A stretch of 64,000 bases of DNA. Origin: an uncultured Muribaculaceae bacterium. GTDB lineage: Bacteria > Bacteroidota > Bacteroidia > Bacteroidales > Muribaculaceae. The position numbers and the translations under genes were made by a program. Positions 25,434-33,531 of this stretch are shown here, one piece after another. The stretch spans positions 52,180-116,179 of the forward strand of contig CAMXAZ010000002.1 of the NCBI GenBank assembly GCA_947179295.1, written 5' to 3'. The notes under the pieces are model-generated. The model had not been told where the DNA came from, ran no database searches, and saw only the letters and a program-made list of their open reading frames with translations. Position 1 is the stretch's first letter. Every line of letters starts with the position of its first letter.

Positions 25434-26552
25434 TTATTCGGCTGCGAGTTCGGCAGCCTGGCGCAGGAGGGCTATCTTGGTCCACTGGGTCTCGTAGTTC
25501 AGACCCTGGCGCTCGCGGTCGCGGACTTTGAAGCCGCAGGTCGGGCTGATGGAGATTTTTTCCATCGGCACGTAGCGGCGGGCCATTTTGATGGCGGTGA
25601 CTATGTCGTTTACGCTTTCGAGGTTGGGCAGGCTGCCGTCAACCAGTCCGAGGATCACGCGCTTTCCGGCCGGGAGCCAGCGCAGAGCGTCGATGGCCTC
25701 CGGAGAGCTGATCTCGAAGGGGAGCAGGAAGGCGTCGGCGTCAATGGTCTCAAGCATCAGGCGCAGGTTGGAGAGTTCCTTTTCGTCATACCAGCGGGGC
25801 ACGGCCTGTTCGTTGGCGGCGATGTTGAAGGTGATTTCCAGGTCGGCCGGACGGTTTGCGATCGAGCGGTTGATCAGGTCGAGAAGCAGGCGGGTGATCT
25901 CGTCGACGTCAGCGCCTCCGAGCAGGAGCATTCGGTCGAATTCAGGGCTGCTCAGTCGGCCCCAGACTTCGGTGTCGAGCTGGATGTGGCGGCATCCGAG
26001 GCGGTAGAATTCGGCGATTGTGCGGCTGTAGGCCTCCACTATGTCGTCAATCAGAGTGTCAGGAGTGGCATAGAACTTGCCGGGATCTCCGTTTGACGAG
26101 AGGAACATGCGCATGTAGAGCTGTCCGGGCGAGGGGATGGTCTGGCGCACTTCGGCGCGGCCGGCTGTCAGTTCCTGCATGTGGACAAACTTCTCAAAGA
26201 AGGGATGTGCGGGGTTGAATTCGATCTTTCCGCTGAAACGGAGCAGGTCATGGCGCAGGATGTCGTCCTGATAGATGTTGCCGGTGTCGATGCGTTCGCG
26301 GCTCATTCCTTCGAATCCTTCCCAGAAGTCGCGGTCCCAGCTCTTGCGGCGCATTTCGCCGTCGGTCACAATCCGGAGTCCGGCTTCGATCTCGCGGTCG
26401 ATCAGGCGGTCGATGACGCGGTCTTCAACGGCATGATAGTCAGCCTCGCTGAGATTGCCGCGGATTTTTTCGTTCAAAGCATTTTCAAGTTCTTCGGGAG
26501 GGAGGAAGCTGCCCACTATTTCAACGCGGGGCATGTTGATCGCTTGAGTCAT
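25434..26552 (-). CDS. MetE C-terminal-like (cobalamin-independent methionine synthase-like) protein lacking two zinc ligands
   Basis: A 372-residue TIM-barrel protein related to the catalytic half of MetE and to YxjG-type stand-alone enzymes. The opening VGSFLPP, the TDGEMRR block and the final SPTCGFK block are family marks. In MetE the active zinc is held by an H-x-C pair, a Glu and a late Cys. Here the H-x-C position reads Asn243-Ile-Ala245-Ala-Asn, so two ligands are missing; only the late Cys339 is retained. The normal methyl transfer to homocysteine is therefore doubtful, and another C1 or thiol substrate, or loss of metal use, is possible. It is likely a single-gene transcript. Confidence 0.7.
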   Translation of the reverse strand: MTQAINMPRVEIVGSFLPPEELENALNEKIRGNLSEADYHAVEDRVIDRLIDREIEAGLRIVTDGEMRRKSWDRDFWEGFEGMSRERIDTGNIYQDDILRHDLLRFSGKIEFNPAHPFFEKFVHMQELTAGRAEVRQTIPSPGQLYMRMFLSSNGDPGKFYATPDTLIDDIVEAYSRTIAEFYRLGCRHIQLDTEVWGRLSSPEFDRMLLLGGADVDEITRLLLDLINRSIANRPADLEITFNIAANEQAVPRWYDEKELSNLRLMLETIDADAFLLPFEISSPEAIDALRWLPAGKRVILGLVDGSLPNLESVNDIVTAIKMARRYVPMEKISISPTCGFKVRDRERQGLNYETQWTKIALLRQAAELAAE

Positions 26553-26626
26553 GATTAATCTGTTTTTGATACTGTGTCACTTGATTGGTTTTCAGAGAAG
26601 AGGTGAGTGACAGTGTTTCCGCGGTG

Positions 26627-26634
26627 CAAAGGTA
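26627..26634 (-). promoter_or_regulatory. -7 element for the MetE-like gene
   Basis: On the minus strand TACCTTTG (26634-26627) matches the consensus, 74 bases before the start codon; no -33 TTTG is at the normal distance. A TGTCACT/AGTGACA inverted repeat (26575-26581 and 26606-26612) lies in the leader. Confidence 0.4.
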
Positions 26635-26667
26635 GCTATAAATTTTTCGATTTTTTAAGATTGCGGG

Positions 26668-27444
26668 TTAAAATTTGCTAACAGAGGTGCACGCGCAGCC
26701 CTCCATCGGACTGACTGCGAAGACGTTGAAGTCCATTGTGATGGCATCGAACGTGAGCATACGGTTGACGAGCGGATCGCCTGTGCCTACGAGCAGTTTG
26801 ATGGCTTCGGTGGCCTGGAGGGAGCCGATGACGCCCACCACTGTGTTGAGGATTCCGTTGATGGCGCATGGCAGTTCCTCGCCGTCGCCGCTGATCGACG
26901 AGGGGTCGAAGATGCAGCGGTAGCAGGCGCTTCCGGGCACATGGCTGAACACCTGGCCGGAGAAGCGCGACACGGCGCCGAACACCATCTTTTTGCCCAG
27001 TCTGACGCAGGTGTCGTTGATCAGCAGGCGTGTGGGCAGATTGTCGGTGCAGTCTATAATAAGGTCATAGCCGGCCATTATGCTTTCGGCGTTCTCCTCG
27101 CTGAGGCGGCTGTTGATGGCGATGATGTCGACCTCCGGGTTAAGCGCCCGCAGTTTTTCGGCCGCGGAGTCGGTTTTCAGCCTTCCGAGGTCAGGGGTGG
27201 AGTGGATTATCTGGCGCTGTAGGTTGCTCAGGCTCACGGTGTCGGCATCCATCAGCCCGATGGTGCCTACGCCGGCTGCGGCCAGATAGAGGCTCACGGG
27301 GCTTCCGAGCCCTCCGGCGCCTACAATGAGCACCCGTGATGCGGCCAGCGCTTTCTGGCCGGCGAAGTCAATCTCGCAGAGCGACAGGTGGCCGCGGTAG
27401 CGGGTCTGCTGTCCGCGGTCCATATCAGGCATTGGATTGCTCAT
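26668..27444 (-). CDS. ThiF/MoeB/HesA-family E1-like adenylyltransferase
   Basis: Activates the C-terminus of a small ubiquitin-like sulfur carrier (ThiS/MoaD type) as an acyl-adenylate. The 258-residue protein has the nucleotide loop GAGGLGSPV, the DADTVSLSNLQRQ block and four Zn cysteines (Cys-Tyr-Arg-Cys and Cys-Ala-Cys pairs). The start overlaps the bioB stop by 4 bases (ATGA), so it is expressed with biotin synthase. No rhodanese domain is present. Which sulfur carrier it serves is not visible in this window. Confidence 0.88.
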   Translation of the reverse strand: MSNPMPDMDRGQQTRYRGHLSLCEIDFAGQKALAASRVLIVGAGGLGSPVSLYLAAAGVGTIGLMDADTVSLSNLQRQIIHSTPDLGRLKTDSAAEKLRALNPEVDIIAINSRLSEENAESIMAGYDLIIDCTDNLPTRLLINDTCVRLGKKMVFGAVSRFSGQVFSHVPGSACYRCIFDPSSISGDGEELPCAINGILNTVVGVIGSLQATEAIKLLVGTGDPLVNRMLTFDAITMDFNVFAVSPMEGCACTSVSKF

Positions 27445-28430
27445 TGCTGTGGGGTTTTGAAATTGTAGCCGCAGGAGCGTATCAGTTCTATGTCTTCGTC
27501 GATCTGCGAGCCGATGGTTGTCAGCAGGTCGCCCATGATGCTGCCGTTGATGCCTATGCGGAGCGATTCGCGCTGGATTTCCTTGGCGATCGAGGCCCGG
27601 CCACCGGCGAAGCGCAACACGGCGCGGGGGTGGATCATGCGGAAGATGGCCACCGTCAGCAGAATCTCGCGTCCGCTCAGCGGCTCGGCGTTTTCAAGCG
27701 GAGTGCCGGGAATGGGCACGAGTATGTTGATCGGTATCGACACCGGATTTACTCTTCTGAGAGTCAGGGCGAATTCCACTCTCTGGGCGCGGCTTTCGCC
27801 CATGCCTATGATGCCTCCGCTGCATATCTCCATGCCTGTGGCGCGGGCGGCTTCTATGGTCTTGATCTTGTCTTCTATGGAGTGGGTGGAGCAGAGGGTG
27901 GAGAAGTGCGAGGGGGCCGATTCGAGGTTGCAGTGGTAGCGCTCTACCCCGGCGTCTCTGAGTTTGGCGAGGGCTTCGGCGTCAAGCAGGCCCATCGAGG
28001 CGCAGAGCCCCATTCCGCCTTTCCGGTGCAGTTCGCGGTAGTAGCCGCAGAGAGTTTCGAGGGCCTCGCCGCTGATAGTGCGTCCGCTTGTGACGAGCGA
28101 GAAGCGCCCTATGCCGCGCGAGCGGTTATAGTCGGCAAGGGCCATGCAGGTGTCATGGTCAACGAGCGGATAAAACATCGTCCCTGTCTTGTAATGTGCT
28201 GACTGTGCACACCATTTGCAGTCTTCGCTGCAACGGCCCGAACGGGCGTTGATGATTGAACACGAGTCGAAATCGCGGCTTCCGAATCGCTCTGTGATCT
28301 CGGCGGCGGCTTCGATCAGGGCATCTTCTTCCTGCGGGCTGAGGTCGATGAGGCTCATGGCTTCCTCGGCGCTCAGGCTGCCCCCGGCAAGTACTTTTTC
28401 CTTCAGATTGTTTATTGCATCCGGTGTCAT
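27441..28430 (-). CDS. bioB: Biotin synthase
   Basis: Radical-SAM enzyme that inserts sulfur into dethiobiotin. The start is placed at 28430 (Met-Thr-Pro-Asp), giving 329 residues, the usual length; a longer frame upstream is a non-conserved extension through the AT-rich promoter region. Cys67, Cys71 and Cys74 form the CxxxCxxC [4Fe-4S] site. Other bio genes are not in the window. It is the first gene of a two-gene unit with the E1-like enzyme. Confidence 0.94.
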   Translation of the reverse strand: MTPDAINNLKEKVLAGGSLSAEEAMSLIDLSPQEEDALIEAAAEITERFGSRDFDSCSIINARSGRCSEDCKWCAQSAHYKTGTMFYPLVDHDTCMALADYNRSRGIGRFSLVTSGRTISGEALETLCGYYRELHRKGGMGLCASMGLLDAEALAKLRDAGVERYHCNLESAPSHFSTLCSTHSIEDKIKTIEAARATGMEICSGGIIGMGESRAQRVEFALTLRRVNPVSIPINILVPIPGTPLENAEPLSGREILLTVAIFRMIHPRAVLRFAGGRASIAKEIQRESLRIGINGSIMGDLLTTIGSQIDEDIELIRSCGYNFKTPQQ

Positions 28431-28523
28431 AGGATTGGAGTCTTGATAATGTATTGACAAAATTAATAAAAATTTTTTCATGCCTCTCCGCATTATCGCA
28501 CCAAAATCGCTTGTCCGCGGTCT

Positions 28524-28531
28524 TAACTTTG
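28524..28531 (+). promoter_or_regulatory. -7 element ahead of the portal locus
   Basis: TAACTTTG on the plus strand matches the consensus, 103 bases before the first gene of the phage-type cluster; no TTTG is at the proper distance. The leader that follows (28540-28630) is almost free of G and consists of C/A/T runs with two copies of CCACACCCCCTCC. Confidence 0.4.
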
Positions 28532-28633
28532 CAGTGAATCCACTCCACACCCCCTCCACACACTCACATCCCCCCCTCCGCACCGTAACCATTTACCCTC
28601 CACACATCCACACCCCCTCCATTCTCCCGCACT

Positions 28634-29173
28634 ATGAAACTGACACTCAATTTAGCCGAAATGCTTGATCTCTGGCGCCTGCATTACGCCGGATCTCCTC
28701 CGCTTGCCGATGCTGTGTTCCGCCGTAACGACGGAATCGACAGCAGCGCTGTCTACATCGCCGCCATCAACCGCTGGTATGCCCGTCTGCTTCGTGAAGC
28801 CCCCGCCTCCATGCTTGCGCCCCGCAGGCTCGACCTGCCTTTGCCCCCGCCGTCGGCAGGCGCTTCCACTGTCTTGTCCCTTCCCGCCGGGACCGTCCGC
28901 ATTCTGGAGGTGCGTCTTGCCTCCTGGCTGCGCCCTGCCGAGGTGATCACCGACCCTTCGTCTCCGCAGCTACCGCTCCAGTTCCATCGCTTCACCCGCG
29001 CCACCGCCGCATCGCCTGTGGCTTTCTTCAGCGGCGGTGAGCTCAGGCTCTATCCGGCCGCCACGGCCGATGACCGTCTTCTCTCGCTTGACTGCGCTGT
29101 CTGCGAGGACGGCCTCTATGAATTCGATGATTCGGCACTTGCCTGCCTTCACAACTACACCTGCGAGTCATGA
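28634..29173 (+). CDS. Phage-structural-cluster protein of unknown function (precedes portal)
   Basis: A 179-residue soluble protein, not recognised by name. The N-terminal third is helical and the rest has a strand-rich look with Pro-rich loops. Its stop overlaps the start of the portal gene by 4 bases (ATGA), so translation is coupled and the two products are probably needed together. By position it could be a head-completion or adaptor protein; this is inference only. Confidence 0.5.
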   Translation: MKLTLNLAEMLDLWRLHYAGSPPLADAVFRRNDGIDSSAVYIAAINRWYARLLREAPASMLAPRRLDLPLPPPSAGASTVLSLPAGTVRILEVRLASWLRPAEVITDPSSPQLPLQFHRFTRATAASPVAFFSGGELRLYPAATADDRLLSLDCAVCEDGLYEFDDSALACLHNYTCES

Positions 29174-30447
29174 AGCTGAAATACAATCCGGGTCTCTACC
29201 GCCGTGCGGTCGACGCCCACCGCGGGCTTTCGCGTCTGCGTGCCTTGCGCCTGAGGCTGATGGAACACACCTATGGCCGTCAGTGGTCCGACCTTATCAC
29301 AACCGATGACGGACGCATACTTTCCGAGTATGACCACGCTCTGGAATCGGGCATGCGTCCGCTGACAAACAATCTTCTGCGCTCGCTTGTCAAGAGCATC
29401 GTGGGCCGTTTCCGCTACAATCTCTCCGCCGCTGAGAAGCCTGACGGAAGCGAGGAACTGACGGCTTTCCGCAAGGCCAATCAGCTCGACGAGCTCGACA
29501 GCCGCTGCCTGGAGGAGTTTCTTATCTCAGGCTGCGTCATCCAGAAGCTCGTCTGCGAACGCCGCCCCGGTTCGCCGCTTGCCGTATGGGCCGACAATAT
29601 CTGCCCTGACGATTTCTTCGTCAACCGCTTTTCCGATCCGCGCGGGGCCGATGTGCGCATCATCGGACACTTTTTCCGCGTCAGCCTCGCCGAACTGAAA
29701 CTCCGCTTCGGTCACGGATCGGCCTCGCGCTGCGCCATGCTCGAACGCTGCTATGCCAATTCTTCGGGATTCAACGCCACGGACCACGCCGCGGTCTGCC
29801 ACGTGGCTGAAGTCTGGAACTTTGACATCGACCCCGCCGCTCCGGCTGATGATCCCCACTGGCACTGCCGCTTCATGGCTCCCAATGGCACCGTGCTTGA
29901 CGAGACCCGCTCCACCCTTCCATCCGGCGGCCATCCCTATGCCTTCAAGTTCTATCCTCTGACCGACGGCAAGGTCCATCCCTTCATCGAGGATCTGATA
30001 GGGCAGCAGAAACACATCAACATTCTCATCACCATGATAGACCACATTCTGGCCAACAGTGCCAAGGGTGTGCTGCTGATGCCTATGGACGCCATCATGC
30101 CTGAATCCGACATCCGTGACGTGAGCCGCGTCTGGAGCCGTCCGGGCGGTGTCATTCCGGTCAACCCCGCCGCACGGATGATGCCACAGGAGGTCAGCGT
30201 CTCCTCAGGAGCCTCGCGCGACGCCTCGCAGCTTCTCGATGCCGAAATGAAGCTCTTCCAGCAGATCTCAGGAGTCTCCGGCGCGCTCCAGGGGCAGTTG
30301 CCGGCTTCAAATGTCTCGGCCTCGCTCTATGAAAGCCAGATAAATAACTCGGCCATAGCCCTGCTCGACATCTATGAGTCGTTCAACTCTTTCCGCTGTG
30401 TCCGTGACAGTATCGCCGCTGAGATGATTAACACAATTTCACACTGA
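29170..30447 (+). CDS. Phage-type portal protein
   Basis: A 425-residue protein with the look of P22-like portal proteins: an early helical region, a conserved central block (IEDLIGQQKHINIL near 278-291), then a GGVIPVNP loop, and a late helix with ISGVSGALQGQ followed by SASLYESQINNSA. Portals form the ring through which DNA enters the capsid. At 425 residues it is shorter than many portals (450-700) but retains the core blocks. No terminase gene lies next to it, and the surrounding genes are bacterial. The frame is intact, so it is not an obvious pseudogene. Confidence 0.72.
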   Translation: MKLKYNPGLYRRAVDAHRGLSRLRALRLRLMEHTYGRQWSDLITTDDGRILSEYDHALESGMRPLTNNLLRSLVKSIVGRFRYNLSAAEKPDGSEELTAFRKANQLDELDSRCLEEFLISGCVIQKLVCERRPGSPLAVWADNICPDDFFVNRFSDPRGADVRIIGHFFRVSLAELKLRFGHGSASRCAMLERCYANSSGFNATDHAAVCHVAEVWNFDIDPAAPADDPHWHCRFMAPNGTVLDETRSTLPSGGHPYAFKFYPLTDGKVHPFIEDLIGQQKHINILITMIDHILANSAKGVLLMPMDAIMPESDIRDVSRVWSRPGGVIPVNPAARMMPQEVSVSSGASRDASQLLDAEMKLFQQISGVSGALQGQLPASNVSASLYESQINNSAIALLDIYESFNSFRCVRDSIAAEMINTISH

Positions 30448-30476
30448 TGTGCCCGCTTTCTGCCTGGCTCCGGACT

Positions 30477-30484
30477 TAATTTTG
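30477..30484 (+). promoter_or_regulatory. -7 element between portal gene and the 135-aa gene
   Basis: TAATTTTG matches the Bacteroidetes -7 consensus; no -33 TTTG is present at the right distance. The following leader includes a CA-repeat stretch (about 30525-30547). Confidence 0.35.
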
Positions 30485-30568
30485 CCTATGGAAAACCTCA
30501 CGTTTCCGAAGCACATTTACTAATCATTCACACACACGCACACACACCTTTTCCCCGCTCCTGACCTT

Positions 30569-30976
30569 ATGTATTCATTAGTAACCCTCCGCAACCGCCA
30601 TTTTCTCGAAGCCGCACGCCGAGTTCTCTCCACTCTTCCCGCCGGTCGCCCGGTGAGCCTCGAACATCTTGCCTCGCTGACAGCTCTTGAACCCGCTCCC
30701 TGCTACTACTGCACGTTTGAATATGCCCTGCGCATGTTGCGTGTGTTGCGCCACGGACGGCTGAAACTGCGCAATGACCGCCGTCTGGCCCTCTGGGAAG
30801 AACTCAACTCGCGGGCCTCGCGCCTGATGGAGCGCCGTGGCTGCCGTCTGGGCGATGCTCTCGCCGACGTGCTTGCCTCCGGCCGTGCCTCGCAGTTTTT
30901 CATCTCTCCCGCAAGGGCTATGGATCTGCTGCGCGACTCTTTCGACCAAAATTCCCGCCGTATAGTCATTTCCTAA
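30569..30976 (+). CDS. Phage-cluster protein of unknown function (135 aa)
   Basis: A basic, mostly helical protein with an N-terminal segment that could be a winged helix-turn-helix (residues about 25-60) and a C-terminal SQFFISPARAMDLL motif. Similar short motifs occur in small DNA-packaging-type proteins of Bacteroidetes phages as far as I recall, so a terminase-small-subunit role is conceivable but not shown. It is 14 bases from the next gene, on the same strand as the portal gene. Confidence 0.45.
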   Translation: MYSLVTLRNRHFLEAARRVLSTLPAGRPVSLEHLASLTALEPAPCYYCTFEYALRMLRVLRHGRLKLRNDRRLALWEELNSRASRLMERRGCRLGDALADVLASGRASQFFISPARAMDLLRDSFDQNSRRIVIS

Positions 30977-30990
30977 CCGTCCGTTCCACC

Positions 30991-31512
30991 ATGCTCTACT
31001 CACTTTCAACACAGGTTATAGCCGACACGGTCCATGCGCTTGTGGCCCTGGAACTTCTTTCGGCCTCTCAACCGGCACGCTCCACCCTCTCGCCGCTCCT
31101 CGATCCGGCGCGGCGAGGGGTGCTGACTCTGATGATCAAGAACGCCTTTGCCGAGACAGTGCTCGATCTGCTTCCCTATGTAGACGATGCCGATCTCGAT
31201 GGAGAAAAGCCGGCGGCCTCTCCCGGCGAACATCCGGCCGACGATTCTGCCGACCATCTGATGAAGATAGCCCTGCGGGTGCCTGCGGCTCCGGGTGGAG
31301 AGCGTCCGGCAGGAATCCACGGGCTTATAAGACGTCAGCTGGAAATGACGGTGGTCAGCCGCGTCATCCACACCGGCCTGCTCGCCGCAGGCGGATCATC
31401 GGCTTGTGACATTGCCGGCGCCTATGCCTCGAAGCTCGCCACAGCTCTTGACTCCCTGACAGCCCTCCTGCGCGCCCCCGCCACCCCATTCGTAAGGCAA
31501 CGGTTTTGGTAA
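30991..31512 (+). CDS. Phage-cluster protein of unknown function (173 aa)
   Basis: A soluble, helix-rich, Ala/Leu-rich protein with no motif that I recognise. It is the last gene of the cluster, and its stop codon lies at the base of a large terminator hairpin. Base composition is like the rest of the cluster. By position a head-tail joining or head-completion protein is possible; no sequence evidence supports a specific role. Confidence 0.45.
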   Translation: MLYSLSTQVIADTVHALVALELLSASQPARSTLSPLLDPARRGVLTLMIKNAFAETVLDLLPYVDDADLDGEKPAASPGEHPADDSADHLMKIALRVPAAPGGERPAGIHGLIRRQLEMTVVSRVIHTGLLAAGGSSACDIAGAYASKLATALDSLTALLRAPATPFVRQRFW

Positions 31513-31566
31513 GAGACGGTTCGGTAAAAATGCTGACTGCAGGGCATTTTTTACCGAACCGTCTCT
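31512..31566 (+). terminator. Large terminator at the end of the portal cluster
   Basis: About 22 bp of stem (left arm 31512-31533, right arm 31544-31566) with a single bulged T and a 10-base loop. The arms include an A5 and a T6 tract, so the hairpin could act in either direction. It begins within the stop codon of the 173-aa gene. Confidence 0.75.
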
Positions 31567-31643
31567 AAATGATTTTGATTGATTGTTTCCTCTAAAGAAA
31601 AAATCATTTATTCTGCCGGTGTAAAAATCTCAGGATTTATATC

Positions 31644-31651
31644 TATATTTG
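31644..31651 (+). promoter_or_regulatory. -7 element for the XRE-family gene
   Basis: TATATTTG matches the consensus, 27 bases before the start codon; no good -33 element is visible. Confidence 0.4.
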
Positions 31652-31677
31652 CGTTGTCGTTGTAAGCTTAAGTAATT

Positions 31678-31944
31678 ATGAGAACCGCCGATATACCTTT
31701 ACAGGAAATCTTTAATGAGATACCACGCGAGAAGCGGGAGGAAACCCGGCTCTCTTTTGCTATCTCCAACAGGCTTGATATGCTTATGCGCGAAAGAGGT
31801 CTGAATAAGAAACAGTTTGCAGAGGCAATCGGCAAACGCCCTAATGAGATTACGCGCTGGCTGAGCGGCGAGCACAATTTTACCATCGCCACACTTGCAA
31901 TGCTGTCTTCGTTTTTCGGACAGCCGATTATAACAGTCCAATAG
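31678..31944 (+). CDS. XRE-family helix-turn-helix protein (orphan HigA-like)
   Basis: An 88-residue protein. Residues about 30-80 form a Cro/C1-type helix-turn-helix (KKQFAEAIGKRPNEITRWLSG). This matches antitoxins such as HigA, but no toxin gene lies directly before or after it: the 165 bases upstream hold only the terminator and promoter. It may be a stand-alone regulator or an orphan antitoxin left after toxin loss. Confidence 0.8.
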   Translation: MRTADIPLQEIFNEIPREKREETRLSFAISNRLDMLMRERGLNKKQFAEAIGKRPNEITRWLSGEHNFTIATLAMLSSFFGQPIITVQ

Positions 31945-32028
31945 GGATCAACGCTGTCCTCTGACTTCAACATGGATTACAAGAATATCGACCGGGAGTT
32001 TTTTTGAATGACCATCAAGGGTGCATCA

Positions 32029-32060
32029 TTTGTTTCTCTTGAAGAATCTTGCTAATTTTG
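32029..32060 (+). promoter_or_regulatory. Promoter for the LOG-family gene, implying a leaderless mRNA
   Basis: TTTG (32029-32032) and TAATTTTG (32053-32060) are 20 bases apart, an exact fit. The probable start ATG (32066) begins only 5 bases after the -7 element, about where transcription would start. Confidence 0.65.
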
Positions 32061-32065
32061 CACTC

Positions 32066-32638
32066 ATGAATTCCAAATCCGAACGCAATGGCGTGGTTGT
32101 CTACTGCGCCTCATCATCAGAAATTGATCAGAAATATCTGCAGGTGGCCCGTCAGACGGGTAGCCTGATAGCCTCGTCGGGACGGCCGCTGGTTTGCGGC
32201 GGAGGTGCCGGCGGCATGATGGCGGCTGCTATTGAAGGTGCCGTTGAAGCCGGGGGCGAGGCCATAGGCGTTCTTCCGGAATTCATGATGCAGAAGCGCT
32301 GGAACCATCCGCGGCTCTCGCGCTGCATAGTGACCGACTCTATGCACTCGCGCAAGATGAAAATGGCCTCGATATCATGCGCGGCAATAGCTCTTCCGGG
32401 CGGCATTGGCACCCTCGACGAACTCGCCGAGATAATGACCTGGCATCAGCTCGGACTGTTTACCGGTCCGGTCGTAATAGTGAATACCGACGGATATTAT
32501 GATCCCTTGCTCGATATGTTCCGCCGCATGACCGATCTCGGTTTCATGCGCGACGGACTTATCCCCGCGCTGGTGGCCGCAACTCCGGAGGAGGCTCTTT
32601 CACTCATCGGAAACCACGTAGAAGAGTCGGAAAAATGA
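32066..32638 (+). CDS. LOG-family protein (lysine decarboxylase-like Rossmann fold)
   Basis: A 190-residue member of the LOG/TIGR00730 family, whose characterised members are phosphoribohydrolases releasing a free base from a nucleoside 5'-monophosphate. The signature PGGIGTLDE (near residue 110) and the GGGAGGMM loop are present. A frame extends to 32021, but that region contains the promoter, so the ATG at 32066 is preferred. Its stop overlaps the next start by 4 bases. Bacterial substrate here is unknown. Confidence 0.88.
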   Translation: MNSKSERNGVVVYCASSSEIDQKYLQVARQTGSLIASSGRPLVCGGGAGGMMAAAIEGAVEAGGEAIGVLPEFMMQKRWNHPRLSRCIVTDSMHSRKMKMASISCAAIALPGGIGTLDELAEIMTWHQLGLFTGPVVIVNTDGYYDPLLDMFRRMTDLGFMRDGLIPALVAATPEEALSLIGNHVEESEK

Positions 32639-33441
32639 ACCCGCTATCATTCAGCCAGGATTCTGTAGCCCCCTTTGCTCCGCAGCTCTGCCGCCGGTGG
32701 GAGGCACCGGTCTCGGAGACTGCCGGGATGACGGTCGGCACCGTCCCCTACACGCTCGGTATGCGCCCGGCATCGCGCACCCTTCTGCCGGGCTATGACT
32801 CCGGAGTGCTCTGCCTGCTGATAGCCGTGTTTCTGCTTCTCGCCTTCAATCTGCGCCACTGTTCCACCTACATCAAGAACTTTTCCTACGACCTCTGGTC
32901 GGTGCGCCGCACAGACAGCACATTCACCGTCCGCACCTTCAGCGAGACCGGAATCCAGATCTCCATCGTGTTGCTCACCTGCCTCTGCGAGGGAATAATA
33001 ATAAACGCCGCCCTGACCTCACGCGGGCTGTCGACCCCCCTGGCCACTTTCCCTGAGATAGCCGCATTTTTTGTGGCGGCCGGAGCCTATTATCTGTGGC
33101 AGCTGTGCGCCTACCGCGTTGTGGGCTATGTGTTTACCGACAGACTCTCGGCCCGGCAGTGGATCAAGGGCTTCAATGCCTCCCAGGCCCTGCTCGGCCT
33201 GCTGCTGACCATCCCGGCACTCATAGTGCTCTTCAACCCCGGCGGCGCGGCAGCCGTGGCCTCAATCGGAATTGTCTGCTATCTGATAGCCCGACTGATA
33301 TTTATTTTCAAGGGCTTTAGGCTTTTTTACGATAATTTTGGCTCATTGCTTTATTTTATTTTGTATCTTTGCACGCTCGAAATCGTGCCCGTGGTACTGA
33401 TTTTCCGCTGTATCGGCCGTTTCAGCCAGTTGGGAGCTTGA
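32635..33441 (+). CDS. DUF4271 family membrane protein
   Basis: A 268-residue protein with about six hydrophobic helices between residues 60 and 260 and a soluble N-terminal part. Sequence and neighbourhood (just before hemD) fit the Bacteroidetes-specific DUF4271 family, which is of unknown function but almost always linked to uroporphyrinogen-III synthase. Coupled to the LOG gene by an ATGA overlap. TATCTTTG near its 3' end (33364-33371) may serve as an internal promoter for hemD. Confidence 0.8.
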   Translation: MNPLSFSQDSVAPFAPQLCRRWEAPVSETAGMTVGTVPYTLGMRPASRTLLPGYDSGVLCLLIAVFLLLAFNLRHCSTYIKNFSYDLWSVRRTDSTFTVRTFSETGIQISIVLLTCLCEGIIINAALTSRGLSTPLATFPEIAAFFVAAGAYYLWQLCAYRVVGYVFTDRLSARQWIKGFNASQALLGLLLTIPALIVLFNPGGAAAVASIGIVCYLIARLIFIFKGFRLFYDNFGSLLYFILYLCTLEIVPVVLIFRCIGRFSQLGA

Positions 33442-33531
33442 TATTGAGAGGTCTAAGCTTCCAATGGAGACAATTCGCTGCAAAACACTACTATGCAGTC
33501 CTAACCTACGTTAATCAAGCACTATCCGACA

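Noticed and set aside
28431..28592. 54-residue N-terminal extension of biotin synthase
   Set aside because: Not part of the BioB fold and runs through the intergenic promoter region.
31678..31944. HigAB toxin-antitoxin pair
   Set aside because: Only the antitoxin-like gene is present; no toxin frame flanks it on either side.
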